DNA of 64,000 nt, taken from contig CBFFRQ010000094.1 in assembly GCA_965644315.1 (NCBI GenBank), positions 62,001 to 126,000 on the forward strand, in the 5' to 3' direction. The notes beneath the pieces were generated by a model. It saw nothing but the letters and a program-made list of their open reading frames with translations. It searched no databases and was not told where the DNA came from. Source of the stretch: Caecitellus pseudoparvulus (Eukaryota > Bigyra: Bicosoecida). Within the stretch, counting starts at the first letter, position 1. Each line of letters opens with the position of its first letter. This document shows, one piece after another, positions 36,404-46,240 of this stretch. The translations under genes were made by a program, and so were the position numbers.

Positions 36404-38181
36404 TCAGTACCGATCCGCACTGACGTCAGCCGCCTCCTTCCGCAGGCGCGTGACTTCCCTGTTCTTGACTTTGTTCCGGGGCTTGCCGCCGCCCTTCTTC
36501 TTCGCGCCCTTCTTCGCCATGCTGCGTTTCACGCGCTCGCGGATCTCTGCGTCGGTCAGACCCAAGTGAGGCGTGCCGTCACCCCCCCCACGTGCCGCCG
36601 CCCGCGCCAAGCTGCCCTTCAACAGCGCCGCCTTGGAAGCCACATTCACCGCATGGCTGCGAGACGGCAGCACCCGTCGCCCGTCAGCGCGTCGCCGCAA
36701 ACCGTCGGGGATGCGCCCTAATTCCGCATCTGTCGGCCCCGCCTCCTCAGGCACCTCCCCCGGCAGGTCCAGGGGCTCTGCTGAGAAGTCGTGGTCGTCA
36801 GCCGCGGCCTCTGCGTCCAGGGCTGTCGGGGAGGCTGATGTGTGAGGGGGGGTGGAGGGGGCCGTGTCCCCCCCCCCTCCACCTGCCGCGGCCGCAGCGG
36901 ACGCCGGCGCCGCTCCACCCGCTTCTTCCTCCTCCTCCTCGTCACCGCTGCCACCGCTACTGCTGCTGTCCTCGGCTGGCGCCTCCTCTGCCGCCTCCAC
37001 CTGCTGGGCCAGGGTGTGTGCGAACAGCTGCCCGCCCTCATCCGCCAAGTCAGCGAACACCTTGGCGTGGTGCGCTGAAAAGCCACTGGCAGCCACCTGG
37101 GCGTCCAGGGCTGCTGTGCGGGGGATGAAGGGCAGGGTGGGCGGCACAGACACGCCCATGAGCGTGCAGGAGTCCTCTGGGACATACCCGAACCGGGCGC
37201 GGAAGAACTTCATGAGGCCGGCGACGTCCCGGTCAAACAGCTCGGTGGCGTTGGGGTGCTCCGTGGACACCATCTGGGGAAAGTCAATCATCGTCACGGT
37301 GCCGGTGGGGGACACCATGATGTTGAACTCGTTAAAGTCGCAGTGCACCAGGCCCACCTGGGCCATGCGGATGAGGATGGACATGCACTGCTCAAAAACT
37401 GCGCCAGGGTTTGTCACGCTGCTGACCTGGCACAGCGGACGCCCCATGACACGGCTCATCAGCACAGCGTGTCGAGAGCAGTCAATTGGTGTGGGAGTGG
37501 GGAACTCAGCCTCCTTCAAAGCCTGTGCGGCGACAGGGGGCGGGGGACGTGCGTCTGGGCTGTTCGTGAAACGCCGCTGAAACGCCACACGCACCGTCAT
37601 GAACGCATACTCCTTCAGCGCCCCCAGACGGGACATGTACAGCCAGGAGGCACTTTGCCGATGTTGCAAGTAGTCTCGTTTCTGTGCAGGGCATGGGCGG
37701 GGACAGTGACTGCGTGCTGCCTCAGAACCTGCTCGCCAACGCAAAATGGCGCCTGTTCCCCCTCGGCACGCACGCTCTTGATGGCGCGGAAGGAGGTGCG
37801 GCCCAGGCGCTGCAGCTTCAGCACCAGCTCGTCGCCTTCCGCGTTGGTGGCCAGGAAGATGTCGCTCTCCTTGCCCACGCCGATCTGGCTGCCGACACCG
37901 GTAATTGAGCCGCGTTGCAGCATGGCCCGCAACGCCAGGTAGTCATACCCGCCATACGTCAGCTTGTACCCATCGTACTTGCGCCGGTCGTGGGACACCA
38001 GCTTGAACTTGAGCAGCGTGGACATGACCTTGTGGATGCCCCCATGGCGCAGGCCTGCCAGACTCGCAATCAGCTCCACCGGCACCAGGTCGTGGTTCTT
38101 CATGCCCTGCTCCACGGCAGACAGGGCGCGGAAGTCATCCCGCGTCAGGAAACGCAAATTCCGCACGTCCAACTTGGGCAT
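36404..38181 (-). CDS. RIOK2: RIO2 atypical kinase/ATPase, 40S ribosome biogenesis
   Basis: Exons 38181-37774, 37681-37595 and 37522-36404 give 537 residues. The N-terminal winged helix is typical (MPKLDVRNLRFLTRDDFRAL, LRHGGIHKVMSTLLKFKLV). The RIO domain has the loop VGKESDIF, the lysine of LKLQRLGRTSF, the catalytic HCDFNEFN (GHGDFNEFN or similar elsewhere) and the metal-binding MIDFPQMVS. RIO2 binds pre-40S particles and drives late cytoplasmic maturation of the small subunit. The C-terminus is acidic (DEEEEEE) then basic, ending with a Lys-rich KKGAKKKGGGK stretch. It is tandem to the fucosyltransferase gene (130 bp) and divergent from the TMEM135-like gene. Confidence 0.96.
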
Positions 38182-38643
38182 GGTGATCGGCTGTGGGCTG
38201 GCGCGTGCAGACGGGCACAGGCGGCGGCAGGCGCGTCGCTCGTGGACGCAGCGGCCGGCGCGTGGTTGGGCTGGAGGGTGGAATTTGGCCCGCTCGGACC
38301 AGTGTGTGCGTGCAGAGCAGAGGGGGGGGTTGGATAAATTGAATGTAAGTGGGAGTTGAAGAATTGAAATTTGAAGGGTTGGCCGGGGTGATACGGGGCC
38401 TTGTTGCCTGGAAAGTCGTGCTTGGAGTGATAGCTTTGTTGGGCTGCGTCGGCGTGGTTGGCTTGCGCCTTCGCTGCAGGCAGGTGCCCTGTATTGTGTT
38501 CATAGGAAGGCCACAGCGGCTGAGACGTAGAAGGGAGAGTCAAATTGCCTGTGGGGGCAGTCCAGTGACTGCCTCGCCTTTTGCATTTCTGCTGCGGGCG
38601 AGGTTTTACGCAGCCTCTGCGGAAATCGGTCTCACCAGTTGCC
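38182..38643. other. Divergent intergenic region, RIO2 / TMEM135-like
   Basis: 462 bp containing AT-richer sequence around 38330-38420 and one recurrent motif close to the TMEM135-like start. No conserved ORF. Confidence 0.4.
38617..38632 (-). promoter_or_regulatory. Recurrent motif just upstream of TMEM135-like start
   Basis: CTGCGGAAATCGGTCT on the plus strand (reverse orientation of CCGATTTCCGC), ending 11 bp before the start codon. Role inferred from recurrence. Confidence 0.35.
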
Positions 38644-40359
38644 ATGCCAGTGCAGTCCACGCTGCAAGGCGCCGCCGCGCCCGACTCGTACACTTCCTTC
38701 CTGGATGCCCTCCTGCGTGAGGCCCTCCTGGCACTGCAGTCGTTCACACAGAACTTCACGCTGGTGTTTTACCTGCGGGCGGGTCTGGCCTTGCTCACGC
38801 GTGTGCTCACGTTGCTACAACGCAGCCCCGCCAAGCTGCTGTCATGGCACCACCTGCTGCACGAGTCAAAGCTGGACTTCCGCGTGGGAGCCGTGCGCCT
38901 GGGCCTGTTCGTGGGCGGGTTTGCAGCCCTGTACCGCCTGCTGCGTGCCTTGCTCAGTGCAGCGTTGCCCGACGCTTGGCAAGCGGCTGCCGTGTCAGCT
39001 GCAGGAGCGGGGGTGGCACTGGCAGCCCTGCCGGCCGAGACACGGCGCACGTTTGCGTTGTATGCCTTTGCACGCGCACTGCAGTGTGGCTGGGGAGTCC
39101 TGGCCCGGCTCGGGCTGGTGCCGGCGTCGGTACTGGGCGGAGCGGCGAGTCTCTTCGCAGTCAGCAGTGCGGCAGTCATGCAAGCGTATGTGCTGCACCC
39201 AAAGACCCTCCCGCCCTCGTACATTTCGTTCATTGTGCGGACTGGGCCCATCGCTGCGCCTGTGCTGCGCGCTGTGCGTCTGCAGCAGGCAGGTGCTGCG
39301 TTGCCGCTTGACCTGCGCGCCTGGCTGCAGCGCTACGTCAGCACACAGCACCCGTCCTTCTGGCGCACATGGTTTGGAGCAGCGCCACCGCCCTCCAAGG
39401 CACCTGGGCCTGTGCCTGGCTGCAGCATCTGGCTGCAGCCTTCATACCCGGGTACCAGTGGTGTTGGGAGCGGCGGGTTGAGTGCTGGACTGTTGCCGCA
39501 CTCGGTTGCCGTGCAGCGACTAGCCATGGGCCAAGACACAGCCTATGCGGCAACGACTCGACGAGAACTGTGGCGTGGACTGCTGCAGGCGATTGGGTGG
39601 ACGCCCACGCCTGAGCCTGGCCGATTTCCGGGCGGGGAGGTGGACCAGGTCGCTGCGCGGCACGTCACTATGCCGGCACACTTGCAGCGCATCCCCGCCG
39701 CACTCATGCACCCACGCCAGCGCTCCAGTGTGCTGCAAGCCCTGCAGACAGCCGTGGACGCCAGTCGCCGTGTGCTGCCCCTGTACACCAGTCTGAACCT
39801 CGTCCCCCTCGCCGTCTTCCGCTGGCGCAAACTGCTCAGCTCCCCCAGCTGCGCGCTGTTCAAAGCACTCACGTCAGCCCTACAGTCCTCCGCGTTCATA
39901 GGCGCCTTTGTGGGCAGCTACATGGCCATGATTGACTTGCACCGGTGGGCATGTCGCGGCGACCACCCAGCGGTGTACTGGTTGGCAGGGCTGGTTGCCG
40001 GGTACACCGTGCTGCTGGAGCGCCCCTCCCGCCACGTAGATCTGAGTCTGTACGTCCTGCCACGAGCGCTGGACTCCCTGTACAAACGACTCGCCAAGCG
40101 AGGCATGGTGGTGTCCATTCCACACGGAGATGTGCTGTTGTTCGCGGTGGCCATGGCGATGCTCATGGCAACATACGAAGCCGAGAGCGGGACGAGTGAG
40201 AGGGGTGCACGGAAAGAGGGGGAGGGAGGGGGAGGGCGCACCCCCCTCATGGCGCCGTTTTTGCGGTCCCTGCTGCGATTCTTCATCGGTCCCACAACCT
40301 CTGTCGCGGAAGAACTCGCCACGTCGGCTGGCTCTGCAGGTGACCTGGTGGTGACGTGA
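38644..40359 (+). CDS. TMEM135: TMEM135-like multi-pass membrane protein
   Basis: A single exon of 571 residues. The C-terminal half matches the TMEM135 family: SFAFIG-like helix (SSAFIGAFVGSYMAMIDL), WLAGLVAGYTVLLERPSRHV, LSLYVLPRALDSLYKRL and SIPHGDVLLFAVAMAMLM. Several hydrophobic helices lie across the length. In animals TMEM135 acts at mitochondria and peroxisomes and affects mitochondrial fission and lipid handling; the role here is by homology only. The first Met is chosen because it opens the longest conserved frame and has a clean upstream region. Confidence 0.82.
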   Translation: MPVQSTLQGAAAPDSYTSFLDALLREALLALQSFTQNFTLVFYLRAGLALLTRVLTLLQRSPAKLLSWHHLLHESKLDFRVGAVRLGLFVGGFAALYRLLRALLSAALPDAWQAAAVSAAGAGVALAALPAETRRTFALYAFARALQCGWGVLARLGLVPASVLGGAASLFAVSSAAVMQAYVLHPKTLPPSYISFIVRTGPIAAPVLRAVRLQQAGAALPLDLRAWLQRYVSTQHPSFWRTWFGAAPPPSKAPGPVPGCSIWLQPSYPGTSGVGSGGLSAGLLPHSVAVQRLAMGQDTAYAATTRRELWRGLLQAIGWTPTPEPGRFPGGEVDQVAARHVTMPAHLQRIPAALMHPRQRSSVLQALQTAVDASRRVLPLYTSLNLVPLAVFRWRKLLSSPSCALFKALTSALQSSAFIGAFVGSYMAMIDLHRWACRGDHPAVYWLAGLVAGYTVLLERPSRHVDLSLYVLPRALDSLYKRLAKRGMVVSIPHGDVLLFAVAMAMLMATYEAESGTSERGARKEGEGGGGRTPLMAPFLRSLLRFFIGPTTSVAEELATSAGSAGDLVVT

Positions 40360-41197
40360 GCGGATTGTGGGAGGAGGGGTTGCTTGGTGTTGAGCGGGAG
40401 GGTGGATAAGCTGCGATGGGGTGTTGTGAACGGTGGTGGGAATGTGATTCCCTTCAATAGTTTGCCAGAGCCCTCTGCTGTGAAGACTTGATACTGTAGG
40501 ACTCTGGCGGGAAGCAGGTTCGGTTTCGATGAGGGGCTTCTGACGCTGGAGCTGAATACAGTGGGTCAGGGAGGTGTGGGGGCTGCCTCGTATGGTATGG
40601 ATGGGGCAATCGCTGCGGAGAGGTGAGGAGGCACCCCAAGCCGATGCTGTATTGGGTTTGGTGGACTTGTCGTTGTCCTTGCAGTCTTCGGTGTGTTAGG
40701 TGACGTACAGAGAGAGCACATGCACGCCAGCTGCGGCTTACAGTCAGTCTGAAGCCGCAGGGGTGTATTGAGCATGATGAAAGCCTCTTCAAGGGCTAGC
40801 ACGCCGGTGAGGTAAGATATCTTTCGGACTTGGTTACATGGCACACAGCCTTTGGTCGTGGCAGAACCCATCTCAAGGAAAGGTGGATTTGGTCAGGGTC
40901 GGGCTTGGCTTGCTCGTCAAATTCAGCCTTTGATGAGTCCAGGAAAGGCGGAAAACACCGTTCTACAGCAGGTTGCTGCACTCGGGTGATAGTCTTCTGC
41001 TTCGGGGCTGGTGGAGTAGGGTGATTCTTGGATCAAAACTGTCGCAAGCCAGCGGCTCTTCCTTGCGACTCTCAGGTTGAGTGACTTCGCCGCTTCGCTT
41101 GAATTCTTGGCCTAAACAGCTGAGTGAATGCATTTGCATTCATTTCTACTTCGTGCTCAACCCCCATCGTGCACCAACATTCTTCCGTTCGCGATGC
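40360..41197. other. Intergenic region between convergent genes
   Basis: 838 bp, clearly less GC-rich than the cluster to its left, between the 3' ends of the TMEM135-like and LRR genes. No conserved protein, RNA gene or repeat was recognised. Confidence 0.45.
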
Positions 41198-44100
41198 TCA
41201 AGTCTCGCCCCCACCCTCATGCACGGATGTGCGCTGTGGACGTGCAGCCGTGAAGGACACGCGACCTCGGCCGTCCATGCGGCGGCCCCCTGACATGCGC
41301 CTGTTCCCATTGCGAGCAAATGCCAGCGCAAGCGCTTCGCATGGATCCCCTGAACCCTGTCCGGCATCTGCTTCAGGGGAGAACATCCCCCCCGTCGCAC
41401 TCGAACGCCGTTGGGCCGTGTTGGTGGCCGGGAGCTCTGGGGGCAGAGTCTGCAGCCTACGGCTTGGTGTGGCGCTTCCTTGTGGCTGAGCTGCCGGCGA
41501 GTCACGGGCACGGTTCGGTGACGTAAAATCACGAGTTGGCCTTCCAACTGGAAGCGGCTGCCGGCCTCGCCCAGTCGCCTGCAGCATCGGATTTGCTCCG
41601 TGCACTGTGTGGCTTGATGCTCCAGTGCTAGTCGATTGAAGAGGGTGCTGCTGGAACTCGACCTGGTCTGCCAACTTGCTGCCAAAGGCTGATCGTTTAA
41701 TCTCGGTGCCAGCTGGCATGGCAACCAGAGTCGACCCCGAGTCACCCACTACATCCGCCATGCCAGTCTCCACGGTCCGTCCCTGCTCCTGCAGCATGCC
41801 CAGCACACTCAACACATCAGATGCTGGACGAGACGCTGCGGGTTGTACATCGCCTCGCCGCACACACCGCTGCACCAACGCCCACATAATGCTGCCCACA
41901 CCCGGCACTTGGCTGTCGGCCACATCGCCCAGCTGACCACTGCTGCCACTTCCTGCACTGGCTGGCCCCAGCTCAGGCAGCCAGGCTCGCAGACGCCGAC
42001 CCACACGTGCCAGCAGTGCTCGCACTCGGCCACTGTACCCTCGAGCCACAGCCATCGCCAGCCACAGCAGCACAAGCACATGCCCGATGCCGGAGATGAT
42101 GGATGCAGCAGTGGCCAGTCCGCCACCTGCCGTGCCCACACCCACACACACCACCTGCACCAGGATGCCGCCATGGTCCAGGACATCCAGGTCGCTCAGC
42201 TCAGCCAGCGCCCACGGCCGACGGTGCTGCACGAGGGCCATGCTGCCCGCCACAACCACACCGACACACACAAGGCGAGCCATGATGGATGTCGTCATGC
42301 TGCCCATGACCGCCACCAGCACGACGAGGGCCATCTGCAAGGCAGGGAAGGCGTGTGTGGGCAGGAGGCGCCCGGCACCGCAACAGGCATGCTCACTGGC
42401 GCGTGCTTCCGCGACAGCAGCTGCTTTGAGCGCCTTGTCTGCACTTGTAGCATGTGCAAGGCGCACTGCTTGCTGTGGCGTGTACTGCATGCGGTACCCC
42501 ATCGTGCAGTAGGCAGGAATGGAAGCCCCCCGCGGCAGCAAGTGTTCCGACTCCCGCCACTGCCGCCACGCCAGCACACTCAGCACACCCACCGTGGCAG
42601 CCAAGCACTGCAGCGTCAAGGAGGCAGCGTACCCGCCCACATCAGCCGCATGCCCAGCGACATCGTCCGGACTGGACATGCCACGCCACACTGGCTGCAG
42701 CCCCACGATGCGGGCTTGGCCCTGGATGACACTGGGCACCACCTGCATGTACGCCGCTGGCGCCAGGAGCAGGAGGATGGTGGTCCAGGTCTTGTCAGGT
42801 GCAGGGCGAGCGCACCACAGCACAGCGGCACTGACACACAGAAGCACGGCGCCATACACGGCCATGATGATGTTGGTCATGTCATGAGGGCTGCGGCTGT
42901 CGCCTCCGCCCGTGAGACATCCTGCGCTTGGCATTGTCGCGACGTCAGCCCGCCCTGTGAGTGCGCCCAGGATGCCCAGGACATCCACGCCTTGGGCTGG
43001 CTCAGGCTGGCTGGCGTACATGGTGCCGTTGGGCAGCATGGCCTGATCTTGGCCTGCTCGCCAGGGCTGGGCCATGCCACAGACATCGGCCCAGTGGCCC
43101 AGAGTGTGCGCTGTCGCCTGCAGTGTGCCTGGCGTGTCGGCAGCCAGTAGCGCCACCTGCCCCGCCATACCGATGTACCACATGGCCAGGCGCAGGCCGC
43201 CACTGAACAGGCTCGTCGCAACACGGTCTGGAGCACGCGCATACCCGTGCACCGCGAACAGGGACATGGCCAGTCCCAGCGCTATCTGAGCGGCTGTGGC
43301 GCCAGCCTTGACGACATCTGGCGCCACGCCACCGTAGGGACACTGGCGGCATGTGGTGCAGGGGGAGGTAGCAGCCCAGCCGTCGGCACAGGCTTGGCAA
43401 GCGAGGCCGCGGTGTCCAGGCTGGCAGGCTGACAGGAGGCGCACGTCAGAGTGGGGGAGGCAAGAGCCTGGTCGCGGACAGGGGAGGATGAGGGCTTGTG
43501 GTGACGAGCAGTGTTCAGTACATGCGAGCTGGGCTGAGAAGCGGAGAGCAATCTGAAGGTGGGATGAGAAGTTGTGTGATGAAAGTGCCCAAGCCGAGCG
43601 GGGTGGAGAGGGTTGGGGTGTGAGGGATGGGCTTGGAGATGCCGAGGCAGTGGGCATGGCTGAGCTGGAGTGGGAAGGCGTGGTGCGTGGACTGGCACTG
43701 CTGCTACTGGTGCTGCTGACGCTGGGAGTGACAGAAGGGGGGTTGGTTGCTGTGGCGGACCGAGTGGGGCTGATCGTGCAGGTGCCGGATGGAGATCTGC
43801 TGGGAGTTGCCGTTGGGGATGGGGAATTCGTGGCAGTTGGCGTTGGCGTCGGCAGTGGCTCTCTTTGGCCCGGAGCGCATCCAACATCCACGGCGGCCGG
43901 GCAATCGCCACCTGTGCAGTTCCATGCACCATACAACGTGCTGCCCACACAAGAGCCCACGCCAGTGCATGAGATGCTGCAATGTTCTAGTGGAATGGAA
44001 GTGCGTATGCAGTAAATGCTTGTGCTTGTGCAGGAGTCACTCCCTGTGCAATCAACTGAAGCACCGTCCTGAAGGATGATTGAGTTTTGAACAGTGTCAG

Positions 44101-46240
44101 ACGAGCAGCTATGTGGTGCATCGCAGTGGAGAGTTGTGTTGGGAAGGGGGGATGCTGTGGGGCAACCATTGCACATGCACAGATTGCTCTCGAACTCAAA
44201 GCCAAACATTTGCATGAAGCAATCGATGGATGAAGGAGAAGGAGGTGGGCACGCACTCGTGAGTGGAGATCCAGCAGTGTTTAGGGAATTTAAGCGAGGG
44301 AGACCATCAAATATCCCCACAGGCAGACTGGTCAGAGCATCATTCCTGCTTAGGGACAACGTGGTAAGGCTGGAGAGGTTGCGAAACAAGCCGACAGGCA
44401 GCCTCGCCAGTGCAGGGTTCCAGCTCAGGTACAGGTGTGTGAGGCTGCTGAGGCCATCAAATATTCCCACAGGCAGACTGGTCAGAGCATCATTCCTGCT
44501 TAGGGACAATGTGGTAAGGCTGGAGAGGTTGCGAAACAAGCCGACAGGCAGCCTCGCCAGTGCAGGGTTCCAGCTCAGGTACAGGTGTGTGAGGCTGCTG
44601 AGGCCATCAAATATTCCCACAGGCAGACTGGTCAGAGCATCATTGCTGCTTAGGGACAATGTGGTAAGGCTGGAGAGGTTGCGAAACAAGCCGACAGGCA
44701 GCCTCGCCAGTGCAGGGTTCCAGCTCAGGTACAGGTGTGTGAGGCTGCTGAGGCCATCAAATATTCCCACAGACAGACTAGTCAGAGCATCGTTGTAGAT
44801 CAAATCCAGATGTGTGAGACTTGTGAGCCCATCAAACACACCAAGCGGCAGGCTTGTTAGTGCACCTGACCCATACTCTGATCCCCCAACGGCCAGGCTC
44901 GTGAGATTGGCGAGGCCGACAAACACCCCTGGCTGCAGCGTCAACAGTCCACTATTGCTGGTCAGCTCCAAGTTCAAGAGGCTGTGAAGGTTGCCAAACA
45001 CGCCCACAGACAGACTGTTCAGAGCTCTATTGCTGTTTAGCTTCAGGTGTGTTAGACTGGGCAGGTCATCAAAAACACCCACAGGCAGGCTGGTCAGGGC
45101 AGAGTTGTAGCTCAGATCCAGGTGTGTGAGGCTGGACAGACCATCAAAAACACCCACAGGCAGGCTGGTCAAGGCATAGTTGTAGCTCAGATCCAGGTGT
45201 GTGAGGCTGGACAGACCATCAAAAACACCCACAGGCAGGCTGGTCAAGGCATAGTTGTAGCTCAGATCCAGGTGTGTGAGGCTGCTGAGGTTACGAAAAA
45301 CACCGACAGGCAAGCTGTCTAGGCCGTGGCCGTCCAAGCTCAGGTGTATGAGGCTGCTGAGGCTGTCAAACACGCCTTCAGGCAGGCTGGTCAACACGTT
45401 GCGAAAAAAGTTCAAGTGTGTGAGGCTGGTGAGGCTGTCAAACACACCCTCAGGCAGGCTAGCTAGGGCATAGTTCCGTCTGAGGTCCAGGTGTGTGAGG
45501 CTGGTAAGATTAGCAAACACACCTACAGGCAAGCTGCTTAAGGCATCGTTGTCGCTCAGGTAAAGGCTGCCCAGGTTGCCGAGGCTGTCGAAAACGCCTG
45601 GCCGAAGGCTGGTCAGTCCCCCATATCCATTCTCACGCCCCCCCAGTCTCAGCCTTGTAAGGTTCTTCAGCGTATCAAATACACCGTCAGGCAGGCTTTC
45701 AAGGGCATCATTGAGGCTCAGATCCAGATCTTCAAGGCTGACCAGTTGGTTGAACACTCCTGGTCGCAAGCTGGACAATCCGTTTATTTCAACGATGCCC
45801 AAGCTCGTGAGGCCGGTCAAGCTGTTGAACACGCCTTCAGGCAGGCTTGGCAAGGGAGTTTCGCTAAGGGACAGGCTGGAGAGACAGGTGAGTCCATCAA
45901 AAACACTCTCATTGATGTTCGTGAAGCTGCCGAAGTAAATGTTCAATGCTGTGCACCCGCATGCAGTACAGCTTTCCAGTGTGTCACCCTCCACAACACA
46001 GCATGAAGGCAAGTAGCCCACCACTCCAGCCCAAAGGCTCACCACGCTCATCAACCACAAGAAGCTTCTCCGCCCTGCCTTTGTCTCAGTCCTCCTCCTC
46101 TTTGACCCTTGCACCCCTAAATCAGGCGTAATCTTGTTCACCTGACCACTCATTCGAAGACCAAACCCGCTGTTGTAGATGGACAACCAAGACCCTCCTG
46201 GCATGAGACTCAGCATCATACACGAATGGGCGCTTGCCAT
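41198..46240 (-). CDS. LRR receptor-like protein with Ser/Thr/Pro stalk and multi-pass membrane domain
   Basis: A single exon; from the ATG at 46240 it encodes 1,680 residues. A hydrophobic segment (FLWLMSVVSLWAGVVGYL) after a basic stretch may be a signal anchor. Alternatively translation starts at the later Met of MSGQVNKIT and the segment is a signal peptide. Then come about 22 LRRs of 24-25 residues (pattern LTSLPVGVFDGLSSLTHLDL), a Cys-rich cap with CMCNGC, and a Ser/Thr/Pro stalk (PTPTPTATNSPSPTA). Next are an EGF-like ACQPGHRGLACQAC motif, about nine hydrophobic segments, and a roughly 270-residue cytosolic tail. This is a surface receptor layout; ligand and signalling partners are unknown. 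Parts of the LRR array are nearly identical at DNA level. Confidence 0.82.
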   Translation of the reverse strand: MASAHSCMMLSLMPGGSWLSIYNSGFGLRMSGQVNKITPDLGVQGSKRRRTETKAGRRSFLWLMSVVSLWAGVVGYLPSCCVVEGDTLESCTACGCTALNIYFGSFTNINESVFDGLTCLSSLSLSETPLPSLPEGVFNSLTGLTSLGIVEINGLSSLRPGVFNQLVSLEDLDLSLNDALESLPDGVFDTLKNLTRLRLGGRENGYGGLTSLRPGVFDSLGNLGSLYLSDNDALSSLPVGVFANLTSLTHLDLRRNYALASLPEGVFDSLTSLTHLNFFRNVLTSLPEGVFDSLSSLIHLSLDGHGLDSLPVGVFRNLSSLTHLDLSYNYALTSLPVGVFDGLSSLTHLDLSYNYALTSLPVGVFDGLSSLTHLDLSYNSALTSLPVGVFDDLPSLTHLKLNSNRALNSLSVGVFGNLHSLLNLELTSNSGLLTLQPGVFVGLANLTSLAVGGSEYGSGALTSLPLGVFDGLTSLTHLDLIYNDALTSLSVGIFDGLSSLTHLYLSWNPALARLPVGLFRNLSSLTTLSLSSNDALTSLPVGIFDGLSSLTHLYLSWNPALARLPVGLFRNLSSLTTLSLSRNDALTSLPVGIFDGLSSLTHLYLSWNPALARLPVGLFRNLSSLTTLSLSRNDALTSLPVGIFDGLPRLNSLNTAGSPLTSACPPPSPSSIDCFMQMFGFEFESNLCMCNGCPTASPLPNTTLHCDAPHSCSSDTVQNSIILQDGASVDCTGSDSCTSTSIYCIRTSIPLEHCSISCTGVGSCVGSTLYGAWNCTGGDCPAAVDVGCAPGQREPLPTPTPTATNSPSPTATPSRSPSGTCTISPTRSATATNPPSVTPSVSSTSSSSASPRTTPSHSSSAMPTASASPSPSLTPQPSPPRSAWALSSHNFSSHLQIALRFSAQLACTEHCSSPQALILPCPRPGSCLPHSDVRLLSACQPGHRGLACQACADGWAATSPCTTCRQCPYGGVAPDVVKAGATAAQIALGLAMSLFAVHGYARAPDRVATSLFSGGLRLAMWYIGMAGQVALLAADTPGTLQATAHTLGHWADVCGMAQPWRAGQDQAMLPNGTMYASQPEPAQGVDVLGILGALTGRADVATMPSAGCLTGGGDSRSPHDMTNIIMAVYGAVLLCVSAAVLWCARPAPDKTWTTILLLLAPAAYMQVVPSVIQGQARIVGLQPVWRGMSSPDDVAGHAADVGGYAASLTLQCLAATVGVLSVLAWRQWRESEHLLPRGASIPAYCTMGYRMQYTPQQAVRLAHATSADKALKAAAVAEARASEHACCGAGRLLPTHAFPALQMALVVLVAVMGSMTTSIMARLVCVGVVVAGSMALVQHRRPWALAELSDLDVLDHGGILVQVVCVGVGTAGGGLATAASIISGIGHVLVLLWLAMAVARGYSGRVRALLARVGRRLRAWLPELGPASAGSGSSGQLGDVADSQVPGVGSIMWALVQRCVRRGDVQPAASRPASDVLSVLGMLQEQGRTVETGMADVVGDSGSTLVAMPAGTEIKRSAFGSKLADQVEFQQHPLQSTSTGASSHTVHGANPMLQATGRGRQPLPVGRPTRDFTSPNRARDSPAAQPQGSATPSRRLQTLPPELPATNTAQRRSSATGGMFSPEADAGQGSGDPCEALALAFARNGNRRMSGGRRMDGRGRVSFTAARPQRTSVHEGGGET
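44304..44753 (-). repeat. 150-bp coding repeat, three copies (paired LRRs)
   Basis: Copies start at 44304, 44454 and 44604 and differ at only a few positions. Each encodes two 25-residue LRRs (PVGIFDGLSSLTHLYLSWNP and PVGLFRNLSSLTTLSLS types). The near-identity including synonymous sites points to recent duplication or gene conversion. Confidence 0.93.
45067..45291 (-). repeat. 75-bp coding repeat, three copies (single LRR)
   Basis: Copies start at 45067, 45142 and 45217. Each encodes one LRR of the type GLSSLTHLDLSYNYALTSLP. Flanking LRRs are diverged, so this block was amplified separately from the 150-bp block. Confidence 0.9.

Noticed and set aside
44280-45330. CRISPR-like or minisatellite non-coding repeat
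   Set aside because: The period equals one or two LRRs and the frame is preserved throughout, so it is coding.
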